Origin: an uncultured Desulfuromonas sp.
GTDB taxonomy: Bacteria > Desulfobacterota > Desulfuromonadia > Desulfuromonadales > Desulfuromonadaceae
Assembly (NCBI RefSeq): GCF_963678835.1
Contig: NZ_OY787470.1
Span: 310,001 to 374,000 of the forward strand
Reading direction: 5' to 3'
DNA: 64,000 nucleotides
Shown here: positions 9,474-18,072 of the stretch, one piece after another
How the letters are laid out: the number at the start of each line of letters is the position of its first letter
Position numbering within the stretch: position 1 is the first letter of the stretch
Notes under the pieces: generated by a model
The model's database searches: none
The model's input: only the letters and a program-made list of their open reading frames with translations
What the model was told of the DNA's origin: nothing
Translations under genes and position numbers: made by a program

Positions 9474-9889
9474 AACAGCCCGTTGTCCTGTTTGCCCGTC
9501 TGATTGTTGCCGGGGTCTTTTGCTATGCCGGTAGCCAGAAGCTGCTTGATACCTACGCATTTGCTGAGGCAATTGGTCGTTATCAACTGTTACCCGAGTG
9601 GGGTAATTTGCTTCTGGCCAGCATTTTGCCGACACTGGAAATTGTCGTGGCCATCGCCCTGTTGCTGCCGCGTTGGTGGCGCTCTGCGTCCCTGCTGAGT
9701 ATTGTTCTCAACAGTATGTTTGCCGTGGCACTGCTCTCCGCGATGATTCGTGGCTTGAGTATTGATTGTGGCTGTTTTGGCAGCACTGCCGGGATGTGGT
9801 CGACGCTTGCCGCCGCGTTGTTACGCGCCACCGGTCTGCTGGGCATGTCTCTTTACCTGTTCTTGTCCGAACAGTCCTGCCGGGAGTAA
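9470..9889 (+). CDS. MauE/DoxX-family membrane protein
   Basis: This 139-residue protein has four predicted membrane helices (about 5-22, 47-66, 72-94 and 108-132) and a DCGCFG motif at 99-104. That Cys pair is typical of MauE-type proteins, which act in disulfide or redox maturation of exported proteins. It starts at GTG overlapping the rhodanese stop by 4 bases. A rhodanese next to a MauE-like protein suggests a shared role in periplasmic thiol or sulfur chemistry, but the substrate is unknown. Confidence 0.75.
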   Translation: MKQPVVLFARLIVAGVFCYAGSQKLLDTYAFAEAIGRYQLLPEWGNLLLASILPTLEIVVAIALLLPRWWRSASLLSIVLNSMFAVALLSAMIRGLSIDCGCFGSTAGMWSTLAAALLRATGLLGMSLYLFLSEQSCRE

Positions 9890-9892
9890 TTG

Positions 9893-10930
9893 ATGGAGTT
9901 GTGGCAGGAACGTTCCCGAAATTCCATCCTGTGTCCCGATCTGGTGGCGCAACGCTTTGGGCTGGATGCCGGCGCCCTGACTCGGGTGGCCGAGCGTTAC
10001 CCCATGCGCATTACCCCCCACCAGTTTGAATTGATTCAGCAGGCGGATGATCCGTTGGGTTGTCAGGTGGTTCCGGATCCGCGTGAATTGCTCGACGACT
10101 CGTCATTTGTTGACCCTCTCAATGAGGAACAGTTGTCGCCGGTTCCTCACTTGGTGCATCGTTATCCGTACCGGGCGCTGTTGCTGGTCGCGGGCAGTTG
10201 CTTCAGTTATTGCCGGTTCTGCACCCGCAAGCGCAAGGTGGGCTGTTCATCCATGTCGGTTTCATTGGGCGATATTCTCAAAGGGATCGACTATATTGCC
10301 GAGCATTCTGAGATCAATGAAGTGATTTTGTCCGGTGGCGATCCTCTGACCATGTCGGACCGATTGCTTGATGATGTGCTGGCACGCCTCAGCCGTATCC
10401 CTCACCTTCAGGTGGTGCGTATCGGCAGCCGTGCTCCGGTGGTGATGCCCGAGCGGATTACCGACGCGCTGTGTGCGCTGTTGCGCCGCTATCAGCCGTT
10501 GTATTTTCTCACCCACTTCAACCATCCGCGTGAGATTACCGAAGCAACAGTGGAAGCCTGCCAGCGCCTGGTGCGCAGTGGAGTGATCGTGGCCAATCAG
10601 ACTGTATTGCTGCGAGGTGTCAACGACAACAGCGAGACGTTGTTTAAATTGTTTCATACTCTGTATCGCTTGCAGGTGCGTCCTTATTATCTCCATCAGA
10701 TGGACCTGACTTGCGGGACCAGCCATTTTCGCACCCGTATTGAGGACGGTATTGCTATCATGGATGATTTGCGTGGACCTCTGTCCGGGTTGGCCGTGCC
10801 GAGCTATATTGTTGACCTGCCCGGCGGTCACGGCAAAGTGCCGGTGACTCCCGACTACGTGCAGCGTCTTGGCGATCATGCCCGCCTGCGCGCTGCGGAC
10901 GGCACTCTGGTTGATTATCCGCAGGCCTGA
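9893..10930 (+). CDS. KamA-family radical SAM aminomutase-like protein
   Basis: This protein of about 345 residues is related to lysine 2,3-aminomutase and EpmB. The radical SAM cluster motif is CFSYCRFC, with C103, C107 and C110. SGGDPL follows at about 146, and the PLP-binding lysine lies in PGGHGK near residue 315. Lysine aminomutases isomerise L-lysine to beta-lysine, while EpmB acts before modification of elongation factor P. No efp or epmA gene is adjacent, so the substrate is open. It starts 4 bases after the MauE-like gene stop, with GGAG upstream. A TTG one codon earlier is possible. Confidence 0.85.
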   Translation: MELWQERSRNSILCPDLVAQRFGLDAGALTRVAERYPMRITPHQFELIQQADDPLGCQVVPDPRELLDDSSFVDPLNEEQLSPVPHLVHRYPYRALLLVAGSCFSYCRFCTRKRKVGCSSMSVSLGDILKGIDYIAEHSEINEVILSGGDPLTMSDRLLDDVLARLSRIPHLQVVRIGSRAPVVMPERITDALCALLRRYQPLYFLTHFNHPREITEATVEACQRLVRSGVIVANQTVLLRGVNDNSETLFKLFHTLYRLQVRPYYLHQMDLTCGTSHFRTRIEDGIAIMDDLRGPLSGLAVPSYIVDLPGGHGKVPVTPDYVQRLGDHARLRAADGTLVDYPQA

Positions 10931-10953
10931 CCGGTTGCCAGAGTGATAAACGT

Positions 10954-10990
10954 AAAAAACGCCTGCGAACAAAGCTCGCAGGCGTTTTTT
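10954..10990. terminator. bidirectional terminator between convergent genes
   Basis: A perfect stem, AAAAAACGCCTGCGA paired with TCGCAGGCGTTTTTT, has A and T runs on both sides. It serves both the KamA-like gene and the minus-strand lipoprotein gene. Confidence 0.9.
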
Positions 10991-11013
10991 TTATTCAGGT
11001 TCTGTGTCGAGGT

Positions 11014-11799
11014 TTATTCGACAGTGACCTTGGCATCCTGGATGATCAGGTCGTACTGATAACCGTAACCGAAGTCCTGATTCAGATCGAGAATCCCCTT
11101 GACCAGAACCGTATCGCCAACCGCAGCTTCGCTGCTGGTGGTAATGGTCAGATCGTTGCTGCCCGCTTCTCCACTACCATCCTGAAGGTGAATCCAGTTG
11201 GTCTTCATGATTTTCGGACTGAATTTAACCACTTTAGCGCGGATTGCGACCTCTTTAGTGGCCAAGGTATCTTTCTGGGCATAGATCTCGGCAACAGTAT
11301 AACCATTTTCAGGCTTGGTCAGATCGGAGAAGTCCATATCCATGGGCGCGGTCACTGGCTTCTGGTGACCCATGGCTGCGGCATCACCCATGGCCTCGCC
11401 GGGGTTGAGCGGAGCATCCTGACCGGCCACCAGTACGCTGGTGACAAAGTAGACCACGTCAAAATCGCGGTTCAGCGTATTGCTGTGATAGTTGGGCATG
11501 GCCATCCCTTGGGGGATAACCACTTTATCACCAACGTTAACCGGGAATTCAGGTGCTGCCGCCCAGATTTCTTCGGTGTCGGTTTTTACTTTAATGTAGG
11601 TATATCCGGCGGTATTCATGGTTTCGAGCACACTGCCCGACATCTGTTGTGCGGCAGCGTCAGCCGCATGATCGTGTCCAGCCTCACCATGTGCAGGGGG
11701 GGCCGGTTCGGCCGGAGCCGCAGCCTGATCGTTGGAGCCCTTGCAGGCTGCTAATCCAAAAGTCAGCAGTGCGATGAGAATAAGATGAGTCAACTTCAC
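11014..11799 (-). CDS. lipoprotein with OB-fold domain
   Basis: This 261-residue protein starts with a lipoprotein signal; the lipobox FGLAAC puts the lipid anchor on C19. A linker rich in A, P, H and D (HGEAGHDHAADAAA) could bind metal. Two beta-rich segments follow. The second contains TNWIHLQDGSG, typical of the nucleic-acid-binding OB fold used by periplasmic proteins such as NrfJ-like factors. GTG with AGGAGG upstream fits best; the longer open frame has no signal. The role is unknown. A cytochrome-assembly or metal-related function is only a guess from the fold. Confidence 0.7.
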   Translation of the reverse strand: MKLTHLILIALLTFGLAACKGSNDQAAAPAEPAPPAHGEAGHDHAADAAAQQMSGSVLETMNTAGYTYIKVKTDTEEIWAAAPEFPVNVGDKVVIPQGMAMPNYHSNTLNRDFDVVYFVTSVLVAGQDAPLNPGEAMGDAAAMGHQKPVTAPMDMDFSDLTKPENGYTVAEIYAQKDTLATKEVAIRAKVVKFSPKIMKTNWIHLQDGSGEAGSNDLTITTSSEAAVGDTVLVKGILDLNQDFGYGYQYDLIIQDAKVTVE

Positions 11800-11923
11800 G
11801 GGATAATCCTCCTGTGGATTTGGTTTTAGGGGGTTGATGGTAAAGTTTGTGTTGATGATAAATATCTGAGTGCTTTTGTCAAGTTTATTCGGTTTTAACC
11901 ATATAGCGAAACATCGAATTTTT

Positions 11924-12394
11924 TTATCTGCGTAACGTCGCGATGAGCCGTGCCGGGCGCAGCAATAATTCAAGGGCTTCATAACAACTCAGGCAAACGG
12001 TGTCTGCAGCACTCAGTGCGATTGTTGCAGCGGCTTCCGGGCCGATAACCGCCAGGCCGAGTGCGGCATCCCTGAGCATGAGGTGGTCGTTGTAGCCATT
12101 GCCGATGGCTGCACAGTTATCGTGACCCAGTTGATGGATGAAGCGTTGTTTGCCGGTATCCTGATTGTGTGGGTCAAGCACCTCAAGCCGGGCAGAAACC
12201 GCAGCGAGTTGCTGGGCGGCGCTACCGTGGGTATCGGCCGTGATCACGTGCAGGGTCAGGTTGGCGGCCAGTTGATGCAGGAGCGGGATCAGTTCGCTGA
12301 TCAGTTGGCCGTCGCAGGCCAAAGTGCCATTATAGTCAAGAACCAGATGCTGCAAGTTGAGTGTCTTGTAGCCGGGAATATCGATGCGGATCAT
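11924..12394 (-). CDS. HAD-family phosphatase-like protein
   Basis: This 156-residue protein looks like the soluble phosphatase part of a P-type ATPase. The nucleophile is D20 in LVLDYNGTLA, T/S motif II is near ITAD (51-54), and the magnesium site is GNGYND (98-103). The second acidic residue of the usual DXDXT motif is Asn here (D-Y-N-G-T), which is seen in HAD proteins that are not acid-base phosphatases. The start overlaps the stop of the upstream flavin-fold gene by 4 bases, so the two are translated together. The substrate is unknown. Confidence 0.75.
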   Translation of the reverse strand: MIRIDIPGYKTLNLQHLVLDYNGTLACDGQLISELIPLLHQLAANLTLHVITADTHGSAAQQLAAVSARLEVLDPHNQDTGKQRFIHQLGHDNCAAIGNGYNDHLMLRDAALGLAVIGPEAAATIALSAADTVCLSCYEALELLLRPARLIATLRR

Positions 12395-12789
12395 GATGCG
12401 GCATCCTGAGCCGGGCTGACTAACGGCAGCACCTGTTCAATGGCGAAGAACACCAGGTAGCGGTCCTTGTTGCCGACGTAGCTACGCCCCGATTCGGTGA
12501 GTAACTCTTCAATGCGCGGGGTGTTCAGTTCTTCGCGCAGCTTGCGCAGATGCAGGCGGACGCCCTGGTAGCCTTCGGCATCCTCAAGGAACAGATAGGC
12601 TGCATGGGGATTGCTTACCACATGGTGATGGCTGAGGCGGTCGAGCATGATGAACGCCACGCTGCCATCCTCGAAAAAACGCGGCTTGGCATAGAGCGCT
12701 GAATTGACACGTCCATCACTTCCGGCGGTGGATAGGATGCCGCTGCCTGTTGTGTTTCTGAAGTAGGCCTCAAGCTGTGCTGAATCCAT
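12391..12789 (-). CDS. pyridoxamine 5'-phosphate oxidase-fold protein
   Basis: This small protein of about 132 residues has the split-barrel flavin-binding fold. Signs are the opening LEAYFRNTTGSGILSTAGSDGRVNS stretch (positions about 6-29), the RLSHHHVVSNPHAAYLF segment, and a compact beta pattern. Family members bind FMN or heme and may reduce small molecules. The ATG at 12789 is favoured because GGAG lies 5-6 bases upstream; an ATG four codons earlier has none. It is coupled to the HAD gene by an ATGA overlap. Confidence 0.75.
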   Translation of the reverse strand: MDSAQLEAYFRNTTGSGILSTAGSDGRVNSALYAKPRFFEDGSVAFIMLDRLSHHHVVSNPHAAYLFLEDAEGYQGVRLHLRKLREELNTPRIEELLTESGRSYVGNKDRYLVFFAIEQVLPLVSPAQDAAS

Positions 12790-12923
12790 TTGAATCTCCA
12801 TAATGGGTTTGATAACGTGTACTATTTGCTATGGCTTGAATCCGCTATTGGTTCAGGCGATAGATAGAAGCCCTTGCATCAAGGGTTTTTGACAATCAGC
12901 CGCTCATCTTACAGGAGATTTTC

Positions 12924-13685
12924 TTGAATTTATACCGGCTTTTGAACAGTACGGCTTTGTTGTTGTGCACGGCAACCGCTTGGGCGCAACCTTTTCCTGG
13001 TCAGGTGACTACTCCGATTTCCCAAACCCTCGAAGTGCGTCAGCAGGCTCAGAAGCAGGATGATGCCTGGCAGGCCCAGCGGGAAAAAATGGTGGATCAA
13101 TTGGAGCAGTTCAACCGACAAAAAGCGCAGTTGGAGCAACAGTGTGCTCAGCTCGATCATCAGGTTGCGCAACGCCAGCAACGCATTGGCGCGTTGCAAC
13201 AGGATCTGGTTGAATCGGCGCGCCTGACCGACGAAATGGTGCCGTTTCTTGCCCAAGTGGTTGAGCTGCTTGGTCAGCAGGTTGAAAAAGATCTGCCGTT
13301 TCTTGTTGAAGAGCGGCACCAGCGCGTCAGCGCGTTAAATGCGTCCCTTGAGGAGGGTGAGCTGTCGATTGGTGAGAAGTTCCGGCGTGTCTTCGAAGCC
13401 TTGCAGGTGGAAGCCGCCTATGGCCGCCGCTTTGACGTGGTGCAGAAGAATATCACTGTCAATGGCACGTCGACGTTGATGAATGAACTTCAGGTGGGAC
13501 GGTTAGCCCTGTTTGCCCAATCGCTGGATGGTCAGCGCAGTGCGGTTTACGATCCGGCCGAAGGCGAATGGCTCGGTCTCGATGATCGCGCCAACGGTGA
13601 TTTGCGCAAAGCCGTGGAGATGGCCGGAAAACACCGTCCTGTTGATCTGCTCACTCTGCCGCTGGGCAAGGTGGTGGCGCAATGA
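12924..13685 (+). CDS. DUF3450 periplasmic coiled-coil protein of the TonB2-type system
   Basis: This 253-residue exported protein has a signal peptide (to about residue 21, TAWA) and a long Gln-rich coiled coil (about 33-100), followed by a compact domain ending in GEWLGLDDRANGDLRKAVEMA. DUF3450 proteins are found next to TtpC/TonB2/ExbB2/ExbD2 genes and probably support the proton channel on the periplasmic side. Start TTG has ACAGGAG 8 bases upstream. The next gene overlaps it by 4 bases, making it first in a seven-gene operon. Confidence 0.85.
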   Translation: MNLYRLLNSTALLLCTATAWAQPFPGQVTTPISQTLEVRQQAQKQDDAWQAQREKMVDQLEQFNRQKAQLEQQCAQLDHQVAQRQQRIGALQQDLVESARLTDEMVPFLAQVVELLGQQVEKDLPFLVEERHQRVSALNASLEEGELSIGEKFRRVFEALQVEAAYGRRFDVVQKNITVNGTSTLMNELQVGRLALFAQSLDGQRSAVYDPAEGEWLGLDDRANGDLRKAVEMAGKHRPVDLLTLPLGKVVAQ

Positions 13686-15124
13686 GGCGGCTGAAAACTC
13701 TGGTTATGGTCGCGTTGATGGCCCTGTTGAGCTGTCCGGCTCAGGCTGAGGATCAACGCGTGCAGGCCCAGGCGGTTAAAGAACAGCAACAGCAAGTGAT
13801 TGCCCAAGCACAGGCGGAACAGCAACAGGCTGAAGAGCAGGCCCGTCGCCAGTTGCAGATTCTGACCCGTGACCGACAGGCCCTGACGGCGGCTGTGGAT
13901 GACGCCCGCCGTACCGTGATGCGGTTGAAAAAACGTCACCAGGCCTTGGAGAAACAGGAAAAAACTCTGGCACAGCAGCAAACCCGTTTGGAAAAGGCTC
14001 AGAAGGAACAGCGTCTGCGCTTGCAGGAGCTGCTCGGTTTTATCCGTCTGGCCGCCAAAGATGCCGACGGCTTGCTGCACAGCAGTCAACTCAATGCACT
14101 CCATCCTCAACGCACGGCAGTGCTCAATCGGTTGCAGCAGCAGGACGATGTGCCGGCCATGGATGATGTGGCGGCCATGAGCCAGGCCTTGCTCGATGAG
14201 ATGCGTGGCACTGGTGAGGTGCAGATTGTCGACCAGAACATTGTCGACCGTCAGGGGGAGACGCGCTCGGCCCAAGTGCTGTTGCTGGGCGATTTCAGTG
14301 CCGCCTACCGCACTGACGAAGAGAGCGGCTTTCTGCTCTACTCCGAGGCGAGTAGTCGGCTGTTTGCTCTGTCAGAACTGCCGGCGCGGCGCTGGCAACA
14401 TCAGATTGACCGTTACCTGGATGGGGAAACCGCTCAGGCGCCCATCGATGTCGGGCGCGGTGCTTCTCTGCGCCAGTTGATGTATCAGACCGATTTTAAC
14501 GACCAACTGAGCCAGGGTGGTTTTATCGTCTGGCCGATTTTACTGATCGGCGCCGTGGCTGTGGTATTGATTGGCGAACGTAGCTGGTTTTTGCGTCGCA
14601 ATCGATTCAATGGTAGCGCCTTCCTCAGCCGTCTTGAACCGCTGATTGAGCAGGGTAAATGGCACGATTGTGAAACGGCCTGCCAAGAGCATGACGACAA
14701 GCCGTTGCCGCGGGTATTGCGCGCTGGACTGCCGTATCGCGACCTGAATCGCGAAGATCTGGAGAATTCCCTGCAGGAAGCCATTCTCGGTGAGATCCCT
14801 CGCTTGGAACGGTTTCTGTCGACGCTGGCGGTGCTGGCGTCCATTGCGCCGTTGCTGGGTCTGCTCGGCACGGTCACCGGTATGATCAACACTTTTCAGG
14901 TGATCACCTTCCACGGCACCGGTGATCCGCGCCTGATGTCGAGTGGTATTTCCGAAGCTCTGGTGACCACCATGCTCGGTCTGGCCGTGGCCATCCCCAT
15001 CATGCTGTGCCACAGCCTGTTGTCACGACGGGTCGAGATGGTGATTGGTGAGCTGGAGGAGCGGGCGATCCGCTTTGTCAATGTGATCTGTAAAACCCGC
15101 GTTACCCCGGATAAGCCGTCATGA
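13682..15124 (+). CDS. TtpC-like MotA/TolQ/ExbB proton-channel protein with long periplasmic domain
   Basis: This 480-residue protein has a signal peptide, a coiled-coil periplasmic part (about 25-130), a beta-rich region to about 270, then an ExbB-type channel domain with three helices (about 281-300, 377-397 and 425-448). The conserved channel stretch LASIAPLLGLLGTVTGMI is present. In Vibrio, TtpC joins TonB2, ExbB2 and ExbD2 to energise iron uptake. The start overlaps the DUF3450 stop (ATGA), and the stop overlaps the next ExbB gene. Confidence 0.88.
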   Translation: MRRLKTLVMVALMALLSCPAQAEDQRVQAQAVKEQQQQVIAQAQAEQQQAEEQARRQLQILTRDRQALTAAVDDARRTVMRLKKRHQALEKQEKTLAQQQTRLEKAQKEQRLRLQELLGFIRLAAKDADGLLHSSQLNALHPQRTAVLNRLQQQDDVPAMDDVAAMSQALLDEMRGTGEVQIVDQNIVDRQGETRSAQVLLLGDFSAAYRTDEESGFLLYSEASSRLFALSELPARRWQHQIDRYLDGETAQAPIDVGRGASLRQLMYQTDFNDQLSQGGFIVWPILLIGAVAVVLIGERSWFLRRNRFNGSAFLSRLEPLIEQGKWHDCETACQEHDDKPLPRVLRAGLPYRDLNREDLENSLQEAILGEIPRLERFLSTLAVLASIAPLLGLLGTVTGMINTFQVITFHGTGDPRLMSSGISEALVTTMLGLAVAIPIMLCHSLLSRRVEMVIGELEERAIRFVNVICKTRVTPDKPS

Positions 15125-15732
15125 TCCATGCGCTGTGGTATCCGATTGAAGATTACTTGAGCGCTGGGGGCCTGGTTATGCTGCCGCTGGCCGTGGTGTC
15201 GTTGTTGTTGTGGGCGTTAATTGTTCACAAACTGGTCACGCTCAAAGCATTGTACCGACCAACCAAAAGTGAGGACCACATGGTGCGGGTTTTGGACAAT
15301 GCCGGTCATGCTGTGCTGTCGGGCGTTCAGGGGCAGTTGATCCGTGAGTTCTTCCGGCGGCGCAGTGGCGATGCACAGCTTGACAGCCATATTGTTGATG
15401 AAGCGAGTATGGCGGTTTCCCATCCCCTGGAGCGTGGCTTGACCTTAATCGGTGTGTTGGCCGCCATTGCGCCGCTGCTCGGTCTGCTCGGCACCGTGGT
15501 GGGCATGATAGCCACCTTTAACAGCATTGCCGTATTTGGTACCGGCAATGCTCGGGCGATGGCTGGAGGCATTTCCGAAGCGCTGATCACCACCCAGACC
15601 GGTCTGCTGATTGCCATCCCCGGCCTGTACATGCGCAACTTTCTTCAGCGGCGGGCAGGTAATCTCACGCATCAGGTGGAGTCGCTGGCTCTGACATTGA
15701 AACGGCAACTGGCCCACGGAGGAGAGTTATGA
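15121..15732 (+). CDS. exbB: ExbB-type proton channel subunit
   Basis: This 203-residue inner-membrane protein has the three-helix MotA/TolQ/ExbB layout (about 19-40, 110-135 and 155-175). The conserved AAIAPLLGLLGTVVGMIATF segment lies near 113-133. With ExbD it forms the proton-driven stator that moves TonB. It overlaps both neighbours by 4 bases (ATGA). Confidence 0.9.
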   Translation: MIHALWYPIEDYLSAGGLVMLPLAVVSLLLWALIVHKLVTLKALYRPTKSEDHMVRVLDNAGHAVLSGVQGQLIREFFRRRSGDAQLDSHIVDEASMAVSHPLERGLTLIGVLAAIAPLLGLLGTVVGMIATFNSIAVFGTGNARAMAGGISEALITTQTGLLIAIPGLYMRNFLQRRAGNLTHQVESLALTLKRQLAHGGEL

Positions 15733-16154
15733 TTAATATCACCTCCAGTCGGCGCGCCAAACGTCAGGGGTTGGAACTCAATATTGCCCCGTTGATCGAT
15801 ATGGTGTTTATTCTGTTGATCTTCTTTCTGGTTACCACCAGTTTTGTCCGTGAGACCGGCATTGACGTGCAACGGCCAACGGCCAATACCGCGGTGAGCA
15901 AGGAGAAGGCCACCATCCTGATTGCCATCAGTGACGATGACCGGATTTACATCGAAGGGCGAATGATCGATGTGCGGGCCATTCGCGTACATGTCGAACG
16001 TGCCTTGGCCGAAAATCCCGAAGGCAGCGTGGTGATTGTTGCTGATCGTGGCAGCCGCACCGGCACGGCCGTTGAGGTGATGGATGCCTGCCGTCAGGCC
16101 GGAGCGCAGGATGTTGCTCTGGCGGCAGGAACGCCCAGCGGGAGCAGCATGTGA
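15729..16154 (+). CDS. exbD: ExbD-type biopolymer transport protein
   Basis: This 141-residue protein has one N-terminal membrane helix (about 22-43) and a periplasmic domain. LNIAPLIDMVFILLIFFLVT contains the single conserved membrane Asp that carries protons. It is the partner of ExbB in the stator. It overlaps both exbB and tonB by 4 bases. Confidence 0.92.
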   Translation: MINITSSRRAKRQGLELNIAPLIDMVFILLIFFLVTTSFVRETGIDVQRPTANTAVSKEKATILIAISDDDRIYIEGRMIDVRAIRVHVERALAENPEGSVVIVADRGSRTGTAVEVMDACRQAGAQDVALAAGTPSGSSM

Positions 16155-16819
16155 GACTGACGCAACTTGCCGAGCATCCTCTCTGCGCGTGGGGTACCGC
16201 GATTGTCGCCACTCTGGCGATCAATCTGGCGCTGTTCTGGTTGTTGCCGCAGTTGACCGGGCAGAACGTTGAAGCCACAGCGGATTTGCCGACTTCTGCG
16301 GTGCAGGTGGTGCGTGTTTCACCTCCTCCATCACCGAAAAAGCAGGTGGCGGAGCAAAAACCGCAGCCTCAGCCCCAGGTTCATAAACGGCTCACCCCGA
16401 CGCAAACCCCTCAGCCGACCCCACCTCTGCTGAAGATGAATCTGCAACTGTCGCCTCAGTTGCCGAGTATGGGCGATATCGCCATGCCCGATGTCGCGCT
16501 GGCCGACGTTGCGCCGGTGCCGGACGTCTTCGACAGTGACGCTTTGGATCGACCGTTGACGCCACTGGCCCAATCGCCGTTTATCTATCCGTTACGGGCC
16601 AAGCGCCTCGGTATTGAGGGCTGGGTCAAGGTCAAACTGCTTATCTCCACGCAAGGTGCGGTTGAACAGGTGCATATTCTCGAGGCGCAACCGCCGGAGA
16701 TGTTTGAAACCACGGTGGAGCGTGGTATCCGTCGCTGGCGGTTCACGCCGGGAACCGTGCAGGGCAAGCCGGTACGCAGTTGGGTCGTGACCACGATCCG
16801 TTTTGAGTTGGAGTCGTGA
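16151..16819 (+). CDS. tonB: TonB energy-transducing protein
   Basis: This 222-residue protein has an N-terminal membrane helix (about 14-36), a Pro-, Gln- and Lys-rich spacer (about 57-100) that spans the periplasm, and a C-terminal TonB domain. SPFIYPLRAKRLGIEGWVKVK and the closing GKPVRSWVVTTIRFEL are typical. It links the proton-driven stator to outer-membrane receptors. No TonB-dependent receptor is in the window, so the cargo is unknown. GTG start overlaps exbD; the stop overlaps the TPR gene start by one base. Confidence 0.92.
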   Translation: MRLTQLAEHPLCAWGTAIVATLAINLALFWLLPQLTGQNVEATADLPTSAVQVVRVSPPPSPKKQVAEQKPQPQPQVHKRLTPTQTPQPTPPLLKMNLQLSPQLPSMGDIAMPDVALADVAPVPDVFDSDALDRPLTPLAQSPFIYPLRAKRLGIEGWVKVKLLISTQGAVEQVHILEAQPPEMFETTVERGIRRWRFTPGTVQGKPVRSWVVTTIRFELES

Positions 16820-18072
16820 TGAAGAGATTGCTGGACTGTTTTCTCTTGGTTCTGCTCCTGATGGTGAGCCTGCCGTCTGGTGTACATGGGGCCGATATTC
16901 CTCTTGATGTGCGACGTCAGGTGTTGGCTGCCCAGCAGTTGATGGATGAAAAGCTCTACGACCAGGCCTTGACGGCTCTGGGAGAGAATAAGAGCGATCA
17001 GGATCACTATTTGATCGATTTTACCCGTGGCAACATTTATCTGCTCAGTGAGCGTCCGCAGCAGGCGTTACTGTGGCTGCAGCAGGTGGTTGATAAAGCG
17101 CCGGACTATTTGCCGGGCTGGTTGAATCTGGCTCAGACACAGTACGCACTCGAACTGTATGTTGCGGCCGGTACAAGTTTTGAGCGGGCTTTTACCTTGA
17201 GTGATCCGCCCAGACGTTCACTGCGTTACAACGCAGCGCTGTGTTTTATGCAGAGCGGGGAATGGGAGCGGGCAAAACACCTGCTTCGTCAACTGGTGGC
17301 TCTTGATCCGCAGCAGGTGGAGCTGCCCTGGCGCGCCGCGCTGGTGCAGGTGTATCTCAATCTTGATCAGCCGCAACAGGCGTTGTCACAACTGATGATT
17401 CTGGTGCAACAGACTCAGGGTGCGGAACAACGCCGCTGGCGGGAAGTTCTGGTGCAGCAGTATCTGACTCTTGAGCGCTATGATGATGCGATTAGCGCAT
17501 TGAACCGCTATACCGAGGTGGATGGTCTTTACCCGCGCTGGTGGACAGTGTTGACCTATGCGTATCTGGAGAGGCAACAATACCGTCAAGCGTTGGTCAG
17601 TCTCAAGGTGGTGGATTATCTGCGGCCCCTGTCGGAGCAGGAAGCTCAGCTGCTTGGTGATCTGCATCTGCAGCTCGGTGTTCCGCAACAGGCCGAGCGT
17701 TATTACGAGCAATTGTTGCAACAGCGCCCCGATGATGACAGCGTGCTGACGCGGCTGGCCCATGCCTGCCTTAATCAACATCAGCCGCAACAGGCCCTTC
17801 AATGGGCTCGTCAGGGAGACAATCCGAAGTTGCGGGCGTTGCAGGGGCAGTTGTTATTTCGTCTAGGTCATTTTGCTGAGGCGTATGAGGTGTTCAGCAC
17901 GTTGGCCGGTGAGGCGGACTCTCCCGGTTCTCAGTGGCTGATGGCCGGATATGCCGCCTGGAACGGTGAGCTGTGGTCGCAGGCCAGCCGGGCATTAAAA
18001 CGGGCGGCGACTTATCCAGCTCAAAAAGAGCAGGCGCAACGGTTACTCAACCAATTGGACGAAAGACGTTGA
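16819..18072 (+). CDS. TPR-repeat protein of the TonB2-type operon
   Basis: This 417-residue exported protein has a signal peptide ending near VHGA (about residue 24) and then tandem TPR helices across its length, such as PQQALLWLQQVVDKAPDYLPGWLNLA. TPR proteins at this position in TonB2-type operons probably hold the complex together in the periplasm. The start codon shares one base with the tonB stop (TGATG), and its own stop shares one base with the permease ATG. Confidence 0.85.
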   Translation: MKRLLDCFLLVLLLMVSLPSGVHGADIPLDVRRQVLAAQQLMDEKLYDQALTALGENKSDQDHYLIDFTRGNIYLLSERPQQALLWLQQVVDKAPDYLPGWLNLAQTQYALELYVAAGTSFERAFTLSDPPRRSLRYNAALCFMQSGEWERAKHLLRQLVALDPQQVELPWRAALVQVYLNLDQPQQALSQLMILVQQTQGAEQRRWREVLVQQYLTLERYDDAISALNRYTEVDGLYPRWWTVLTYAYLERQQYRQALVSLKVVDYLRPLSEQEAQLLGDLHLQLGVPQQAERYYEQLLQQRPDDDSVLTRLAHACLNQHQPQQALQWARQGDNPKLRALQGQLLFRLGHFAEAYEVFSTLAGEADSPGSQWLMAGYAAWNGELWSQASRALKRAATYPAQKEQAQRLLNQLDERR

